Positions 26,660 through 35,073 are shown, numbered from the stretch's first letter. The stretch is 64,000 nucleotides of DNA from JAZUCL01 sp045639125 (GCA_045639125.1 JAZUCL010000012.1:1-64000), one strand, 5' to 3'. The notes: generated from the sequence alone by a model not told the origin. Program-made: numbers and translations.

Positions 26660-27709
26660 TTACTCGTCAAAATCAATTCTATTTCCCGTTTCACTTGACT
26701 TATAAATTGAAGTTATAATCTGTACAGGTCGCTTACCGTCACGTGCATCAATCAAAGGCTTTCTATCGTTTAGAATTGCATCAACCATATCACCAATCTG
26801 CAACTCATGACCTTGAGTGTCCATGTTTGTTGGATCGGAAGCACTGCTACGCTGGTCTCCACCAATTACAACATTTTCCGGGAGTGTGTCTTCACCTTCA
26901 ATGTCGTATGCCTCAAATATTTCCTCATTGATTGTGATAGTACCCTTTGTACCAGAGATGGAAAGACGTCTTGGATAGCCGGGGTATACAGAAGTTGTAC
27001 CCTGAATGATACCAATAGCACCATTTTCAAATTCAAGTACAGCACTGCAAGTATCTTCTACTTCAATATTTCTTGCAAGAGTGCGAGCATATCCGTATAC
27101 GCTCTTTACTTTACCCATTATGTACTGTAGTAGATCAATGCCGTGAACGCCTTGATTCATCAATGCTCCACCGCCATCCATCTTCCACGTTCCACGCCAA
27201 TTCGAGCCGTCATAGTACTCTTGTGAACGAAAGAACTTCATGAAAATATCTGCAGTTACAATTTTACCAAGTTTACCTTTCTCAACAGCATCCTTAATAG
27301 TACGTACTGTATTTGTAAAACGCAACTGTGAAATAACACAGCACTTAACATTGTTGTCATCGCACGCCTTAATAACCTTGTCGCAATCCTCAACAGTCAA
27401 TGCCATGGGCTTTTCGACGATAATATGCTTACCTGCATTTGCAACCTCAATTGCGTAAGACGCATGAAGACCGCTTGGTGTACAGATACATACAACATCA
27501 ATTTCAGGGCAAGCAAGCATTTCCTCTACAGACATAAACTGCTTAATTCCATACTTAGCACAGAATTTTTCTGAAAACTCAGGCTTGAAATCTGCCGCTC
27601 CAACAAGAGTTGCATCTTTGCAAGCACGAATACCTGCAACGTGCCAATTTGCGATTGTTCCGCAACCGATAATACCAAATCCTAAAGCCATTTTCACTTT
27701 ATCAGCCAT
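26660..27709 (-). CDS. Gfo/Idh/MocA family oxidoreductase
   Basis: 349 residues. NAD(P)-dependent dehydrogenase of sugars, inositols or related cyclic polyols. The nucleotide-binding loop FGIIGCGTIANWH (about 11-23) and the EKPMALT motif with its catalytic Lys (about 100) are clear, followed by the beta-sheet substrate domain with GGALMNQGVHGIDLLQYIMG. It stands between an amidohydrolase and an AraC regulator, a typical carbohydrate-catabolic grouping, but the substrate cannot be named. The ribosome site (AGGAGGAG) is unusually far from the ATG, some 15 bases. Confidence 0.92.
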   Translation of the reverse strand: MADKVKMALGFGIIGCGTIANWHVAGIRACKDATLVGAADFKPEFSEKFCAKYGIKQFMSVEEMLACPEIDVVCICTPSGLHASYAIEVANAGKHIIVEKPMALTVEDCDKVIKACDDNNVKCCVISQLRFTNTVRTIKDAVEKGKLGKIVTADIFMKFFRSQEYYDGSNWRGTWKMDGGGALMNQGVHGIDLLQYIMGKVKSVYGYARTLARNIEVEDTCSAVLEFENGAIGIIQGTTSVYPGYPRRLSISGTKGTITINEEIFEAYDIEGEDTLPENVVIGGDQRSSASDPTNMDTQGHELQIGDMVDAILNDRKPLIDARDGKRPVQIITSIYKSSETGNRIDFDE

Positions 27710-27758
27710 CTAATATTAGGCTGACTCCTCCTCCTAATGTCTTTACTTATCTTAAAAA

Positions 27759-28634
27759 TTACTTATCCTCGTGGATGAGTTTAAGTGCGTTCTTGTAGTA
27801 GATTTTATCAAGTACGTCCTGTGGAAGGTCAAGAGTATTCAAAAACTCCTGATGAATATTGTCAAAATAATCACGAGCATACAGAACTCTGTCCTGCCAT
27901 GTAATTAGAAACTCACGAGCAAATTCAGGGTCTCGTTTTAATGCTCTACAACCTGAACCTGCGGACATATCACAGTAGAGGTTTGGATACTTTTCAAGCA
28001 TCTCAACAAGTTTACCTCCGGGTTGTACCTTTCCTGTCGGGTATGGGGTTTTATCGAACTGATCATCACCTGAGATGTGTGCCCAGAAACCAGGTGCATG
28101 ACCGAGGAAGTTTGTTTCAGGGCATTTTTCAACAGCACGTTCAAATGCTTCAATACCTCCACCGTACCAGTAGTTTGGACGCGGATAATCACCATAATCT
28201 GATGGGAACTCATAATCAATATGAACGGTAACTGGGAGTCCCTTTTCACCGCAGAATCTGTACATTCTAATTGCGTCAGGATTGTCATACATCATACGTA
28301 GTTTCAATTCACCGCATACCTTCACATCATAAATGCTGATAGCAGCAGCCAACTTATCAATAGCGTCAGGCTTTCGAGGGTCGGGTGCATAGCCAAGTAC
28401 AAATCTTTCGGGGCAACGCTCAACATACGAAAGACAACGTTCAAAAGGAATTGGGCCACCATCTTTATCATGGTTGGGATTACATGCAGCAATATTAAAC
28501 GGTGCATACTCATCAACAGGTGAGAGCCATGTCAAAATCCAAGTCTTATCAATTCCATACTTATCCATATTGGCAATAAATTTATCTAAATTATGGCCGT
28601 GCCAATCTGCGTGGTTATGAGCATCAATAATCAT
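27759..28634 (-). CDS. amidohydrolase-2 family TIM-barrel protein
   Basis: 291 residues. The opening MIIDAHNHADWHGH has the metal-binding H-x-H; VTVHIDYE and NFLGHAPGFW carry later His ligands, and CDMSAGSGCRAL and ARDYFDN lie near the C-terminus where the family has its Asp. This fits the amidohydrolase-2 (decarboxylase/lactonase-like) branch. A role as a sugar lactonase acting after the adjacent oxidoreductase is a reasonable inference, not shown. First gene of a three-gene unit with an upstream nested palindrome. Confidence 0.87.
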   Translation of the reverse strand: MIIDAHNHADWHGHNLDKFIANMDKYGIDKTWILTWLSPVDEYAPFNIAACNPNHDKDGGPIPFERCLSYVERCPERFVLGYAPDPRKPDAIDKLAAAISIYDVKVCGELKLRMMYDNPDAIRMYRFCGEKGLPVTVHIDYEFPSDYGDYPRPNYWYGGGIEAFERAVEKCPETNFLGHAPGFWAHISGDDQFDKTPYPTGKVQPGGKLVEMLEKYPNLYCDMSAGSGCRALKRDPEFAREFLITWQDRVLYARDYFDNIHQEFLNTLDLPQDVLDKIYYKNALKLIHEDK

Positions 28635-28702
28635 TTTTCAATTTCCTTTCTATGTGGTCGTTTATGGGAGTCTGATATATGTTAAGCAACTCTCTTTTAA
28701 TG

Positions 28703-28740
28703 TTGTAAACATAAAACAATCCCATTGTCAATATTTACAA
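28703..28740. promoter_or_regulatory. nested palindrome, candidate operator of the amidohydrolase operon
   Basis: TTGTAAA (28703-28709) mirrors TTTACAA (28734-28740), and inside them ACAAT (28716-28720) mirrors ATTGT (28724-28728), all centred at about 28722. A minus-strand TTGACA (28726-28731) lies within. It sits 70-105 bases upstream of the first gene of the operon. Confidence 0.5.
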
Positions 28741-28856
28741 TACCATAAAATCCATAAAACGTCAATAACCTTTAGAAAGTAGTAACACAAAAAATCCAGA
28801 ACATAATCCTTTTTGCATATTTGAAAAATAAAGATTAAAACATTTGGAAATTTTTC

Positions 28857-28885
28857 TTGACAAAGAGCATATCATATAGTATAAT
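28857..28885 (+). promoter_or_regulatory. strong promoter of tRNA-Cys
   Basis: Perfect TTGACA (28857-28862) and TATAAT (28880-28885) with a 17-base spacer, 23 bases before the tRNA. Confidence 0.92.
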
Positions 28886-28908
28886 ATAGTTCGTTGCAAG
28901 AAACTTAT

Positions 28909-28983
<75 letters not shown>

Positions 28984-28986
28984 TAG

Positions 28987-29031
28987 AAACCGAATGATTT
29001 AGATGATATATCTTTATCATTCGGTTTTTAT
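28987..29031 (+). terminator. terminator of tRNA-Cys
   Basis: AAACCGAATGAT (28987-28998) pairs with ATCATTCGGTTT (29016-29027), followed by TTTA. Confidence 0.85.
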
Positions 29032-29063
29032 TTGATGTGAAGAAAATAATTTATCTTAAACTA

Positions 29064-29092
29064 TTGAAAAGTTTCTTAAAAAGAGATATAAT
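29064..29092 (+). promoter_or_regulatory. promoter of the thiamine operon
   Basis: TTGAAA (29064-29069) and TATAAT (29087-29092) with a 17-base spacer. Transcription should begin at about 29099, just before the riboswitch. Confidence 0.88.
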
Positions 29093-29097
29093 ACATA

Positions 29098-29207
29098 TAA
29101 ACTTAATAAGCGGGAGCTTGTATTACAGGCTGAGAGGAAGGTGTGACCTTCGACCGAGAACCTGATTTGGATAATGCCAACGGAGGGATGCCTGAACACA
29201 GAGTTTA
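29098..29207 (+). ncRNA. TPP riboswitch (THI element)
   Basis: The conserved core is plain: CTGAGAG (29130-29136), ACCTGAT (29160-29166), GGATAATGCC (29169-29178) and GGAGGGA (29182-29188). Helix CTTGT/ACAGG (29117-29129) precedes CTGAGAG, and the variable hairpin GAAGG/CCTTC (29137-29151) follows it. An outer pairing TAAACT (29098-29103) with AGTTTA (29202-29207) could close the structure. When thiamine pyrophosphate binds, the terminator at 29228 should form and switch off thiSFGHED. Confidence 0.95.
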
Positions 29208-29227
29208 GGAATAACAAAGTGTAAATT

Positions 29228-29259
29228 GGAAGTTACCAAATCGGTAACTTCCTTTTTTT
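29228..29259 (+). terminator. riboswitch-controlled terminator
   Basis: A perfect 10-bp stem GGAAGTTACC (29228-29237) / GGTAACTTCC (29243-29252), five-base loop, then seven T. It lies between the TPP aptamer and thiS, as expected of transcriptional control. Confidence 0.93.
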
Positions 29260-29280
29260 ATTGCTTTGGAGGTGAATATA

Positions 29281-29475
29281 GTGGTAAAAATTAACGGAGA
29301 AAACTTTGATGTGGTCGGTAAGTCCGTTGCAGAATATCTTAATTCTGCAGGTTACGACTTAGTTCGTGTCGCAGTAGAAATTAACGGCGAAATAGTTCCT
29401 AAAGTACAGTATGCTGATACAATTTTTAAGGACGGCGACAGCATTGAGGTTGTATGCTTTGTGGGAGGTGGCTGA
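29281..29475 (+). CDS. thiS: sulfur carrier protein ThiS
   Basis: 64-residue ubiquitin-like protein that carries sulfur as a C-terminal thiocarboxylate for thiazole synthesis. It ends in the diagnostic Gly-Gly (VVCFVGGG). Starts with GTG at 29281, seven bases after GGAGGTG. ThiF, which activates this C-terminus, is encoded two bases downstream. Confidence 0.95.
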   Translation: MVKINGENFDVVGKSVAEYLNSAGYDLVRVAVEINGEIVPKVQYADTIFKDGDSIEVVCFVGGG

Positions 29476-29476
29476 T

Positions 29477-30103
29477 ATGATTCCGAGTAAAGAAGAATGG
29501 ATAAAAGCACTTGAAGAAAGACACGGAAAAGAGTTGCAGAATAAAATTTCAACATCAACCGTTGCCATTTGTGGTCTTGGCGGACTCGGTTCAACTATAG
29601 CCACCTCTCTTGCCCGTGCAGGTATCGGAAAACTTATACTGATAGATTTTGACAAGGTAGATATAACAAATCTGCACCGTCAGCAGTACAAAGCAAACCA
29701 ACTTGGAATGAACAAGACGGAAGCCTTAAGAGACAATCTAAAAGAAATAAATCCTTATCTTGAAACAAAAATACTTACTGTTCGTATGGATAAAAATAAT
29801 TATTCTGTGCTTTTACAAAACGCCGATATAATTTGTGAAGCATTTGACAATGCAGAAGAAAAAGCGAACATTGTCAACTTTGTTTTATCGGAAATGCCAA
29901 CGAAATATATTGTTGCCGCATCAGGAATGGCAGGTTTAGATAGTGCCAACTTAATAAAAACAAGAAAAGTTTCAAAACGCTTTTATCTTTGCGGCGATGA
30001 GGTGAGCGATGTAAAAGACGGAATCGGTCTTGTTTCATCAAGAGTAATGCTGTGTGCTGCCCATCAGGCACATACGGTTTTAAGAATTATAGCAGAAGAA
30101 TAA
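29477..30103 (+). CDS. thiF: ThiS adenylyltransferase ThiF
   Basis: 208 residues from the ATG at 29477 after GGAGGTG. E1-like enzyme that adenylates the C-terminus of ThiS. The nucleotide loop GLGGLGS and LIDFDKVDITNLHRQQY with the Arg and Asp of the ATP site are present. It is the short ThiF type without the zinc-binding cysteine pairs seen in the Escherichia coli protein, common in Clostridia. Lies between thiS and thiG. Confidence 0.93.
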   Translation: MIPSKEEWIKALEERHGKELQNKISTSTVAICGLGGLGSTIATSLARAGIGKLILIDFDKVDITNLHRQQYKANQLGMNKTEALRDNLKEINPYLETKILTVRMDKNNYSVLLQNADIICEAFDNAEEKANIVNFVLSEMPTKYIVAASGMAGLDSANLIKTRKVSKRFYLCGDEVSDVKDGIGLVSSRVMLCAAHQAHTVLRIIAEE

Positions 30104-30128
30104 GAAGTATAGAAAGAAGGAAATGCAA

Positions 30129-30899
30129 ATGAACAGCGATAAACTTGTTATCGGCGGTCACGAATTTAATTCCCGTTTTATATTAGGTTCGGGAAAATAC
30201 TCCCTTAATTTAATTGAAGTTGCAGTAAAAGACGCAGGTGCAGAGATTATAACACTTGCGGTACGCCGTGCAAATACAAAGGAACAAGAAAACATTTTAG
30301 ATTTTATTCCAAAAGGAATTACGCTTCTCCCTAACACAAGCGGAGCAAGAAATGCTGAAGAAGCAGTAAGAATTGCTCGACTTGCCCTTGAACTTGGTTG
30401 TGGTAATTTTGTTAAGATTGAAATTATGCGTGACTCGAAATATTTACTGCCGGATAATCAGGAAACTATAAGGGCAACAGAAATTTTAGCCAATGACGGT
30501 TTCGTTGTAATGCCATATATGTATCCCGACCTGAATGTTGCCCGTGATTTGGCAAATGCAGGTGCCGCAACTATAATGCCTCTCGCTTCTCCAATAGGCT
30601 CAAACAAGGGTCTTGCAACTAAAGATTTCATTCAGATACTCATTGATGAAATTGACTTGCCAATTATAGTTGATGCAGGAATTGGTAAACCATCTCAGGC
30701 TTGCGAAGCAATGGAAATGGGTGCTGCTGCTATTATGGCAAACACAGCACTTGCTACCGCAGGTAATCTTCCTCTTATGGCATCAGCATTCCGTCAGGCA
30801 ATTGAGGCAGGAAGAAAAGCATATCTATCTGGACTCGGCAGAGTTCTTACAAGAGGTGCATCTGCATCTGATCCTCTTACGGGATTTTTGCGTGATTAG
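30129..30899 (+). CDS. thiG: thiazole synthase ThiG
   Basis: 256 residues from the ATG at 30129, eight bases after GAAGGA; the ATG at 30123 is too close to that site. TIM-barrel enzyme that forms the thiazole phosphate ring. Seen are FILGSGKYS, the ALELGCGNFVKIEI region with the Schiff-base Lys, the LLPD motif, PLASPIGSNKGL and the phosphate-binding end GLGRVLTRGASASDPLTG. ThiH follows after ten bases with AGGAGG. Confidence 0.96.
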   Translation: MNSDKLVIGGHEFNSRFILGSGKYSLNLIEVAVKDAGAEIITLAVRRANTKEQENILDFIPKGITLLPNTSGARNAEEAVRIARLALELGCGNFVKIEIMRDSKYLLPDNQETIRATEILANDGFVVMPYMYPDLNVARDLANAGAATIMPLASPIGSNKGLATKDFIQILIDEIDLPIIVDAGIGKPSQACEAMEMGAAAIMANTALATAGNLPLMASAFRQAIEAGRKAYLSGLGRVLTRGASASDPLTGFLRD

Positions 30900-30909
30900 G
30901 AGGAAAGAT

Positions 30910-32163
30910 ATGGAAAATCAATTCTTTGTTGACTCAGAGTTTTTATCAAAAGAAGCACTTGAAAAAAAACACCGCATAGAAACAGAACCAACTTCCCGTA
31001 AAAATCATATGGAATATCTTCCGGGAATGGAGATAATCGACTCCGATGTTTGCAAAAATGTAATGGAACAGATGAATTCCTTTGATTACGCAAAATATAC
31101 TGCCAAAGATGTAAAAGCGGCATTAGAGCATGAAACCTGTACCATAGAAGATTTTAAGGCACTTCTTTCTCCTGCAGCAAAACCGTTTTTAGAGCAAATG
31201 GCAGAAAAAGCAAGACTTGAAACGAGCAAACATTTTGGAAATACTGTTTATCTGTTTACGCCGCTTTACATAGCCAATTATTGTGAAAACTACTGTGTTT
31301 ATTGTGGTTTTAATTGTTATAACTATATCAAGCGAATGAAACTTTCTATGGAACAAATTGAAAAAGAAATGAAAGTTATAGCAGATAGTGGTATGGAGGA
31401 AATTTTAATACTTACGGGTGAAAGCCGTGTACATAGCAACATTGAATATATTGGTGATGCTTGCAAGTTGGCACGAAAGTATTTCAGAATGGTTGGACTT
31501 GAAATCTATCCCGTAAATACAGATGAATATAAATACCTTCACGAGTGCGGTGCCGACTATGTAACCGTATTTCAGGAAACTTATGATACAGAAAAGTACG
31601 AGCAACTTCACCTGCTCGGTCATAAGCGAGTGTGGCCTTACCGATTTGATGCACAGGAACGAGCACTTATGGGCGGTATGCGAGGTGTAGCATTTTCGGC
31701 ACTTTTAGGACTTTCAGATTTCAGGAAAGATGCTTTGGCAAGTGCACTTCATGTTTATTTCTTGCAAAGAAAATATCCTCATGCAGAAATGTCACTATCT
31801 TGCCCACGACTTCGACCTATTGTAAACAACGAAAAAATAAATCCTCTCGATGTTCACGAAACTGAACTTTGTCAGATTATATGTGCATACCGTATCTTCC
31901 TCCCTTTTGTCGGTATTACAGTATCTTCCCGTGAAAGTGCTGAATTTAGAAACGGTATTGTGAAGATTGCCGCAACAAAAGTTTCGGCAGGTGTTTCAAC
32001 GGGCATTGGTGACCATGTGAGTAAATATACCGGAAAAGAAACTGATGATATTCAGGGCGATGAACAATTTGAAATTGACGATAATCGTAGCCTTGATGCG
32101 ATGTATAAGGATATTGCAGATGAAGGATTACAACCCGTACTTAACGATTATCTGTATGTGTGA
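30910..32163 (+). CDS. thiH: 2-iminoacetate synthase ThiH
   Basis: 417-residue radical SAM enzyme that cleaves tyrosine to give dehydroglycine for ThiG. The motif CENYCVYCGFN carries the three cluster cysteines (C-x3-C-x2-C). The N-terminal pre-domain and the C-terminal TKVSAGVSTGIGDH match ThiH. Start chosen at 30910, where AGGAGG lies six bases upstream. Use of ThiH rather than the oxygen-dependent glycine oxidase ThiO agrees with an anaerobe. Confidence 0.96.
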   Translation: MENQFFVDSEFLSKEALEKKHRIETEPTSRKNHMEYLPGMEIIDSDVCKNVMEQMNSFDYAKYTAKDVKAALEHETCTIEDFKALLSPAAKPFLEQMAEKARLETSKHFGNTVYLFTPLYIANYCENYCVYCGFNCYNYIKRMKLSMEQIEKEMKVIADSGMEEILILTGESRVHSNIEYIGDACKLARKYFRMVGLEIYPVNTDEYKYLHECGADYVTVFQETYDTEKYEQLHLLGHKRVWPYRFDAQERALMGGMRGVAFSALLGLSDFRKDALASALHVYFLQRKYPHAEMSLSCPRLRPIVNNEKINPLDVHETELCQIICAYRIFLPFVGITVSSRESAEFRNGIVKIAATKVSAGVSTGIGDHVSKYTGKETDDIQGDEQFEIDDNRSLDAMYKDIADEGLQPVLNDYLYV

Positions 32164-32173
32164 GGTGTAAAGA

Positions 32174-32809
32174 ATGAAAGAATTGAATACAAAACTTTAT
32201 TTTATAACAGACAGTACAAATTATGGAGAGGAAGAATTTCTTTTTCGTGTGGAAGAAGCCTTGAAAGGCGGTGCGACTCTGTTACAACTTCGTGAAAAAG
32301 AAAAGACCACAAGAGAATATATAGAACTTGCCCAAAAGGTTCATAAACTTACAAAGAAGCATAATGTACCACTTATTATTGACGACCGTATAGATGTTGC
32401 ACTCGCTATGGGTGCAGAAGGTGTTCATGTAGGTCAAAGTGATATGCCCGTCTATATTGCAAGAATACTTATGGGTGAAGATAAAATTGTGGGTGCGACT
32501 ACAAAGACAGTTCCACAAGCAAAGGAAGCCTATGAACAAGGTGCTGATTATCTCGGTGTTGGTGCAATTTACCCCACCACAACAAAGGTAAAGACAGTAT
32601 TGACTTCTACTGAAACATTGAAAGATATTTGCAATGCGGTTCCGATTCCTGCTAATGCAATCGGCGGACTTAATAAAGACAACATTGATGTTTTGAAGGG
32701 AATACCGATTGCAGGAATATGTGTGGTGTCTGCAATTATGAAAGCAGAAAATCCACAAAAAGCAACTGCAGAACTTATAGAAAGAGAAAAGGAACTTGGA
32801 TTATGGTAA
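32174..32809 (+). CDS. thiE: thiamine-phosphate synthase ThiE
   Basis: 211-residue TIM-barrel enzyme that joins the pyrimidine and thiazole moieties. Shows LLQLREKEKTTREY, PLIIDDRIDVALAMGAEGVH (20 residues), VGQSDMP, the DYLGVGAIYPTTTK phosphate and product site, and NAIGGLNKDNI. The AGGTGTAAAGA segment before the ATG is a modest ribosome site. AGA and GGA codons are more frequent here than in flanking housekeeping genes. Confidence 0.95.
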   Translation: MKELNTKLYFITDSTNYGEEEFLFRVEEALKGGATLLQLREKEKTTREYIELAQKVHKLTKKHNVPLIIDDRIDVALAMGAEGVHVGQSDMPVYIARILMGEDKIVGATTKTVPQAKEAYEQGADYLGVGAIYPTTTKVKTVLTSTETLKDICNAVPIPANAIGGLNKDNIDVLKGIPIAGICVVSAIMKAENPQKATAELIEREKELGLW

Positions 32810-32903
32810 AGGGAGTAATATAAATAAAAATAAGCGGCAGATTGGGGGCACCACCTTATGTCGCTATATAAAACGATGCTGAAATACGAAAGGAGTAATT
32901 GAA

Positions 32904-33701
32904 ATGAAAATGAAAACCGCACTCTCTATTGCAGGCAGCGATTCAAGTGGTGGTGCAGGCATTCAGGCGGATATTAAAACTATGACAATGAATGGCGTTT
33001 ATGCCATGAGTGCTATAACGGCACTGACGGCACAAAACACGACCGGCGTTAGAGCAATTCAGGAAGCAACACCTGAGTTTTTGAAACAGCAATTAGATGC
33101 AGTATTCGAGGATATCTATCCTGATGCCGTAAAAATCGGCATGGTATCTTCAAGCGAACTGATAGATGTAATTGCAGACCGATTAAAGTTTTATAATGCA
33201 AAAAACATTGTTGTAGATCCCGTAATGGTTGCAACAAGTGGCTCTGCTCTTATAAAGACAGATGCAATAAAAACATTGGTTGAAAATCTATTGCCCCTTG
33301 CAACGCTTGTAACACCAAACATTCCCGAAGCAGAAATCTTATCAGATATGAAAATTGGCAATAAGGAAGATATGTTGGAAGCAGCAGAGTTCATTGAAAA
33401 AAACTATGGATGTAGCGTTTTGTTAAAAGGCGGTCATAGTATAAATGACGCAAATGACCTTCTGTGTGAAAAAGGCAGACTTGTATGGCTTAATGGTAAA
33501 AGAATTGATAATCCTAACACACATGGAACGGGATGCACATTGTCAAGTGCTATTGCATCAAATCTTGCTAAGGGATTTAGCCTTGTGGATGCGGTGAGTA
33601 AAGCAAAAGATTACATATCTGATGCACTTTCGGCAGGACTTGATTTAGGGAATGGTTCAGGGCCACTGAGACATAATTTTATAGTAAGAGATGTCATCTA
33701 A
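32904..33701 (+). CDS. thiD: hydroxymethylpyrimidine (phosphate) kinase ThiD
   Basis: 265 residues, ribokinase-type fold. Phosphorylates hydroxymethylpyrimidine or its phosphate. It has SIAGSDSSGGAGIQADIKT, the VVDPVMVATSG segment and the C-terminal NTHGTGCTLSSAIASNLAKG with the catalytic Asp position replaced as usual by GTGC. The start follows GAAAGGAG. The 94-base gap after thiE holds no supported gene. Last gene of the thi operon; no thiC, thiM or tenA lies in the window. Confidence 0.95.
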   Translation: MKMKTALSIAGSDSSGGAGIQADIKTMTMNGVYAMSAITALTAQNTTGVRAIQEATPEFLKQQLDAVFEDIYPDAVKIGMVSSSELIDVIADRLKFYNAKNIVVDPVMVATSGSALIKTDAIKTLVENLLPLATLVTPNIPEAEILSDMKIGNKEDMLEAAEFIEKNYGCSVLLKGGHSINDANDLLCEKGRLVWLNGKRIDNPNTHGTGCTLSSAIASNLAKGFSLVDAVSKAKDYISDALSAGLDLGNGSGPLRHNFIVRDVI

Positions 33702-33721
33702 ACCATTCGGCTCTTCCAAAA

Positions 33722-33761
33722 AGAAACGACAATTTTCTTTTGAAAGTTGTCGTTTCTTTTT
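33722..33761 (+). terminator. terminator of the thi operon
   Basis: AGAAACGACAA (33722-33732) pairs with TTGTCGTTTCT (33747-33757), with further AT pairing inside, followed by a T run. Confidence 0.87.
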
Positions 33762-33846
33762 GTATTCTTATCTTTTCTCTTTTCTCTCTTCACTTTTTCC
33801 TAAAAATATCTTGCATCTATTTTCGTACTATTTACCTCAAACAAAC

Positions 33847-33887
33847 AAGCCCCCAACACGTACAAACTTGGTACATGTTGGGGGCTT
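33847..33887 (-). terminator. terminator of the alcohol dehydrogenase gene
   Basis: AAGCCCCCAACACGTAC (33847-33863) and GTACATGTTGGGGGCTT (33871-33887) form a 17-bp stem with one wobble pair; on the minus strand it ends in CTTGTTTGTTTG. Positioned right after the stop codon of the minus-strand gene. Confidence 0.85.
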
Positions 33888-33896
33888 ATGCTTTCA

Positions 33897-34952
33897 TTAA
33901 ATATACACGATAGGTTTAATTAAATCCTTTGGCTTGTCCTTCATAAGCATTAACGCATCTTCAACGTGTTCAAATCCATTAAATTTATGAGTAATTAGTT
34001 TTGATGTGTCGAGTCTGCCTGTTGTCAAAAGTTTTGCAAGTTTCTCCATACGCAAACGTCCGCCGGGCATTAAACCGCCACTTATTTGCTTATGACCCAT
34101 ACCGCAACCCCAATCACCACGTGGGATTTTGATATAATCACCCTCGCCTAAATAGTTGACGTTACCTATCTTTCCTCCTGGTTTGAGCATACGAATTGCC
34201 TGGTCAAATGTATCTACATCGCCACCTGCAATTACGACCTTGTCAACACCCTTGCCGTTAGTAAGTTCCATAATCTGCTCTACAATATCGCCTTGTTTAT
34301 AGTTAATTATCTGTGTTGCACCGTACTCTTTTGCAATACGGCTACAATCAGGACGTGAACCTACTGCGTATAAATTTGCAGCACCACGAATTGACGCTGC
34401 GGCAACTGACATAAGTCCAACAGGGCCAATACCTACAACGCACACATCGTCACCAAATTGGATATCCGCAAGTTCAACACCGTGAAATCCAGTTGGTACC
34501 ATATCAGAAAGCATACACGCCGCTCCAAGTTCCAAACCGTCAGGAAGAAGTGCTAAGTTACCGTCAGCATCATTTACATGGAAGAATTCACCGAATACAC
34601 CGTCTTTGAAGTTGGAGAACTTCCAACCTGCCAACATACCACCTGAGTGCATTGAGTAGCCGGCTTGAGATTCTACAGCGTTCCAATCAGGTGTAATTGC
34701 TGGTACAATAACACGATCGCCCTTCTTAAAGTCACGAACGCACATACCTACCTCTACTACCTCTCCAACCGCCTCATGACCAAGTATCATGTCATGGCGA
34801 TCTCCGATTGCTCCTGCCCACACGGTATGGATATCCGATGTACATGGGGCAATTGCAAGAGGTCGAACAATGGCATCAAGTGGACCACATTTTGGTATAT
34901 CTTTTTCAATCCACCCTGTTTTTCCAATCCCGAGCATTGCGTAGCCTTTCAT
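33897..34952 (-). CDS. NADP-dependent secondary alcohol dehydrogenase
   Basis: 351 residues, very like the tetrameric isopropanol dehydrogenase of Clostridium beijerinckii (compared from memory). The catalytic zinc ligands Cys37, His59 and Asp150 are at the same positions, as are the NADP-selecting Gly198, Ser199, Arg200 and Tyr218. Conserved blocks include APCTSDIHTVW, ILGHEAVGEVVEVG, GMLAGWKFSNFKDGVFGEFF (20 residues) and LLMKDKPKDLIK-like C-terminus. It would reduce acetone or other ketones or aldehydes with NADPH, a possible electron sink. AAAGGAGGAAC precedes the ATG. Single gene, with the small membrane peptide gene just upstream. Confidence 0.95.
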   Translation of the reverse strand: MKGYAMLGIGKTGWIEKDIPKCGPLDAIVRPLAIAPCTSDIHTVWAGAIGDRHDMILGHEAVGEVVEVGMCVRDFKKGDRVIVPAITPDWNAVESQAGYSMHSGGMLAGWKFSNFKDGVFGEFFHVNDADGNLALLPDGLELGAACMLSDMVPTGFHGVELADIQFGDDVCVVGIGPVGLMSVAAASIRGAANLYAVGSRPDCSRIAKEYGATQIINYKQGDIVEQIMELTNGKGVDKVVIAGGDVDTFDQAIRMLKPGGKIGNVNYLGEGDYIKIPRGDWGCGMGHKQISGGLMPGGRLRMEKLAKLLTTGRLDTSKLITHKFNGFEHVEDALMLMKDKPKDLIKPIVYI

Positions 34953-34983
34953 AATTCGTTCCTCCTTTGTGGATTTTATATAT

Positions 34984-35073
34984 TCATCTCCACGATGAAA
35001 ATATTAAAATAATTGTCACGTTGACAATAAACAACATACAAACGCCAATTAAAAGTTTTTTCCGTTCGTTCAT
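34984..35073 (-). CDS. 29-residue single-helix membrane peptide (new small gene)
   Basis: An ATG at 35073 with a perfect CGGAGG (complement of 35081-35086) seven bases upstream opens a 29-codon frame ending in TGA. The product starts MNERKKLLIG, has one hydrophobic helix (about residues 7-26) and ends SSWR, so it is a small membrane protein with a positive N-terminus. It lies between recN and the alcohol dehydrogenase on the same strand, 31 bases ahead of the latter, and could be co-transcribed with it. No family recognised. Confidence 0.65.
   Translation of the reverse strand: MNERKKLLIGVCMLFIVNVTIILIFSSWR

Noticed and set aside
32810..32903. Small gene (13 codons) between thiE and thiD
   Set aside because: The only candidate ATG has a weak ribosome site and its frame runs into the thiD ribosome site; a leader role cannot be shown.
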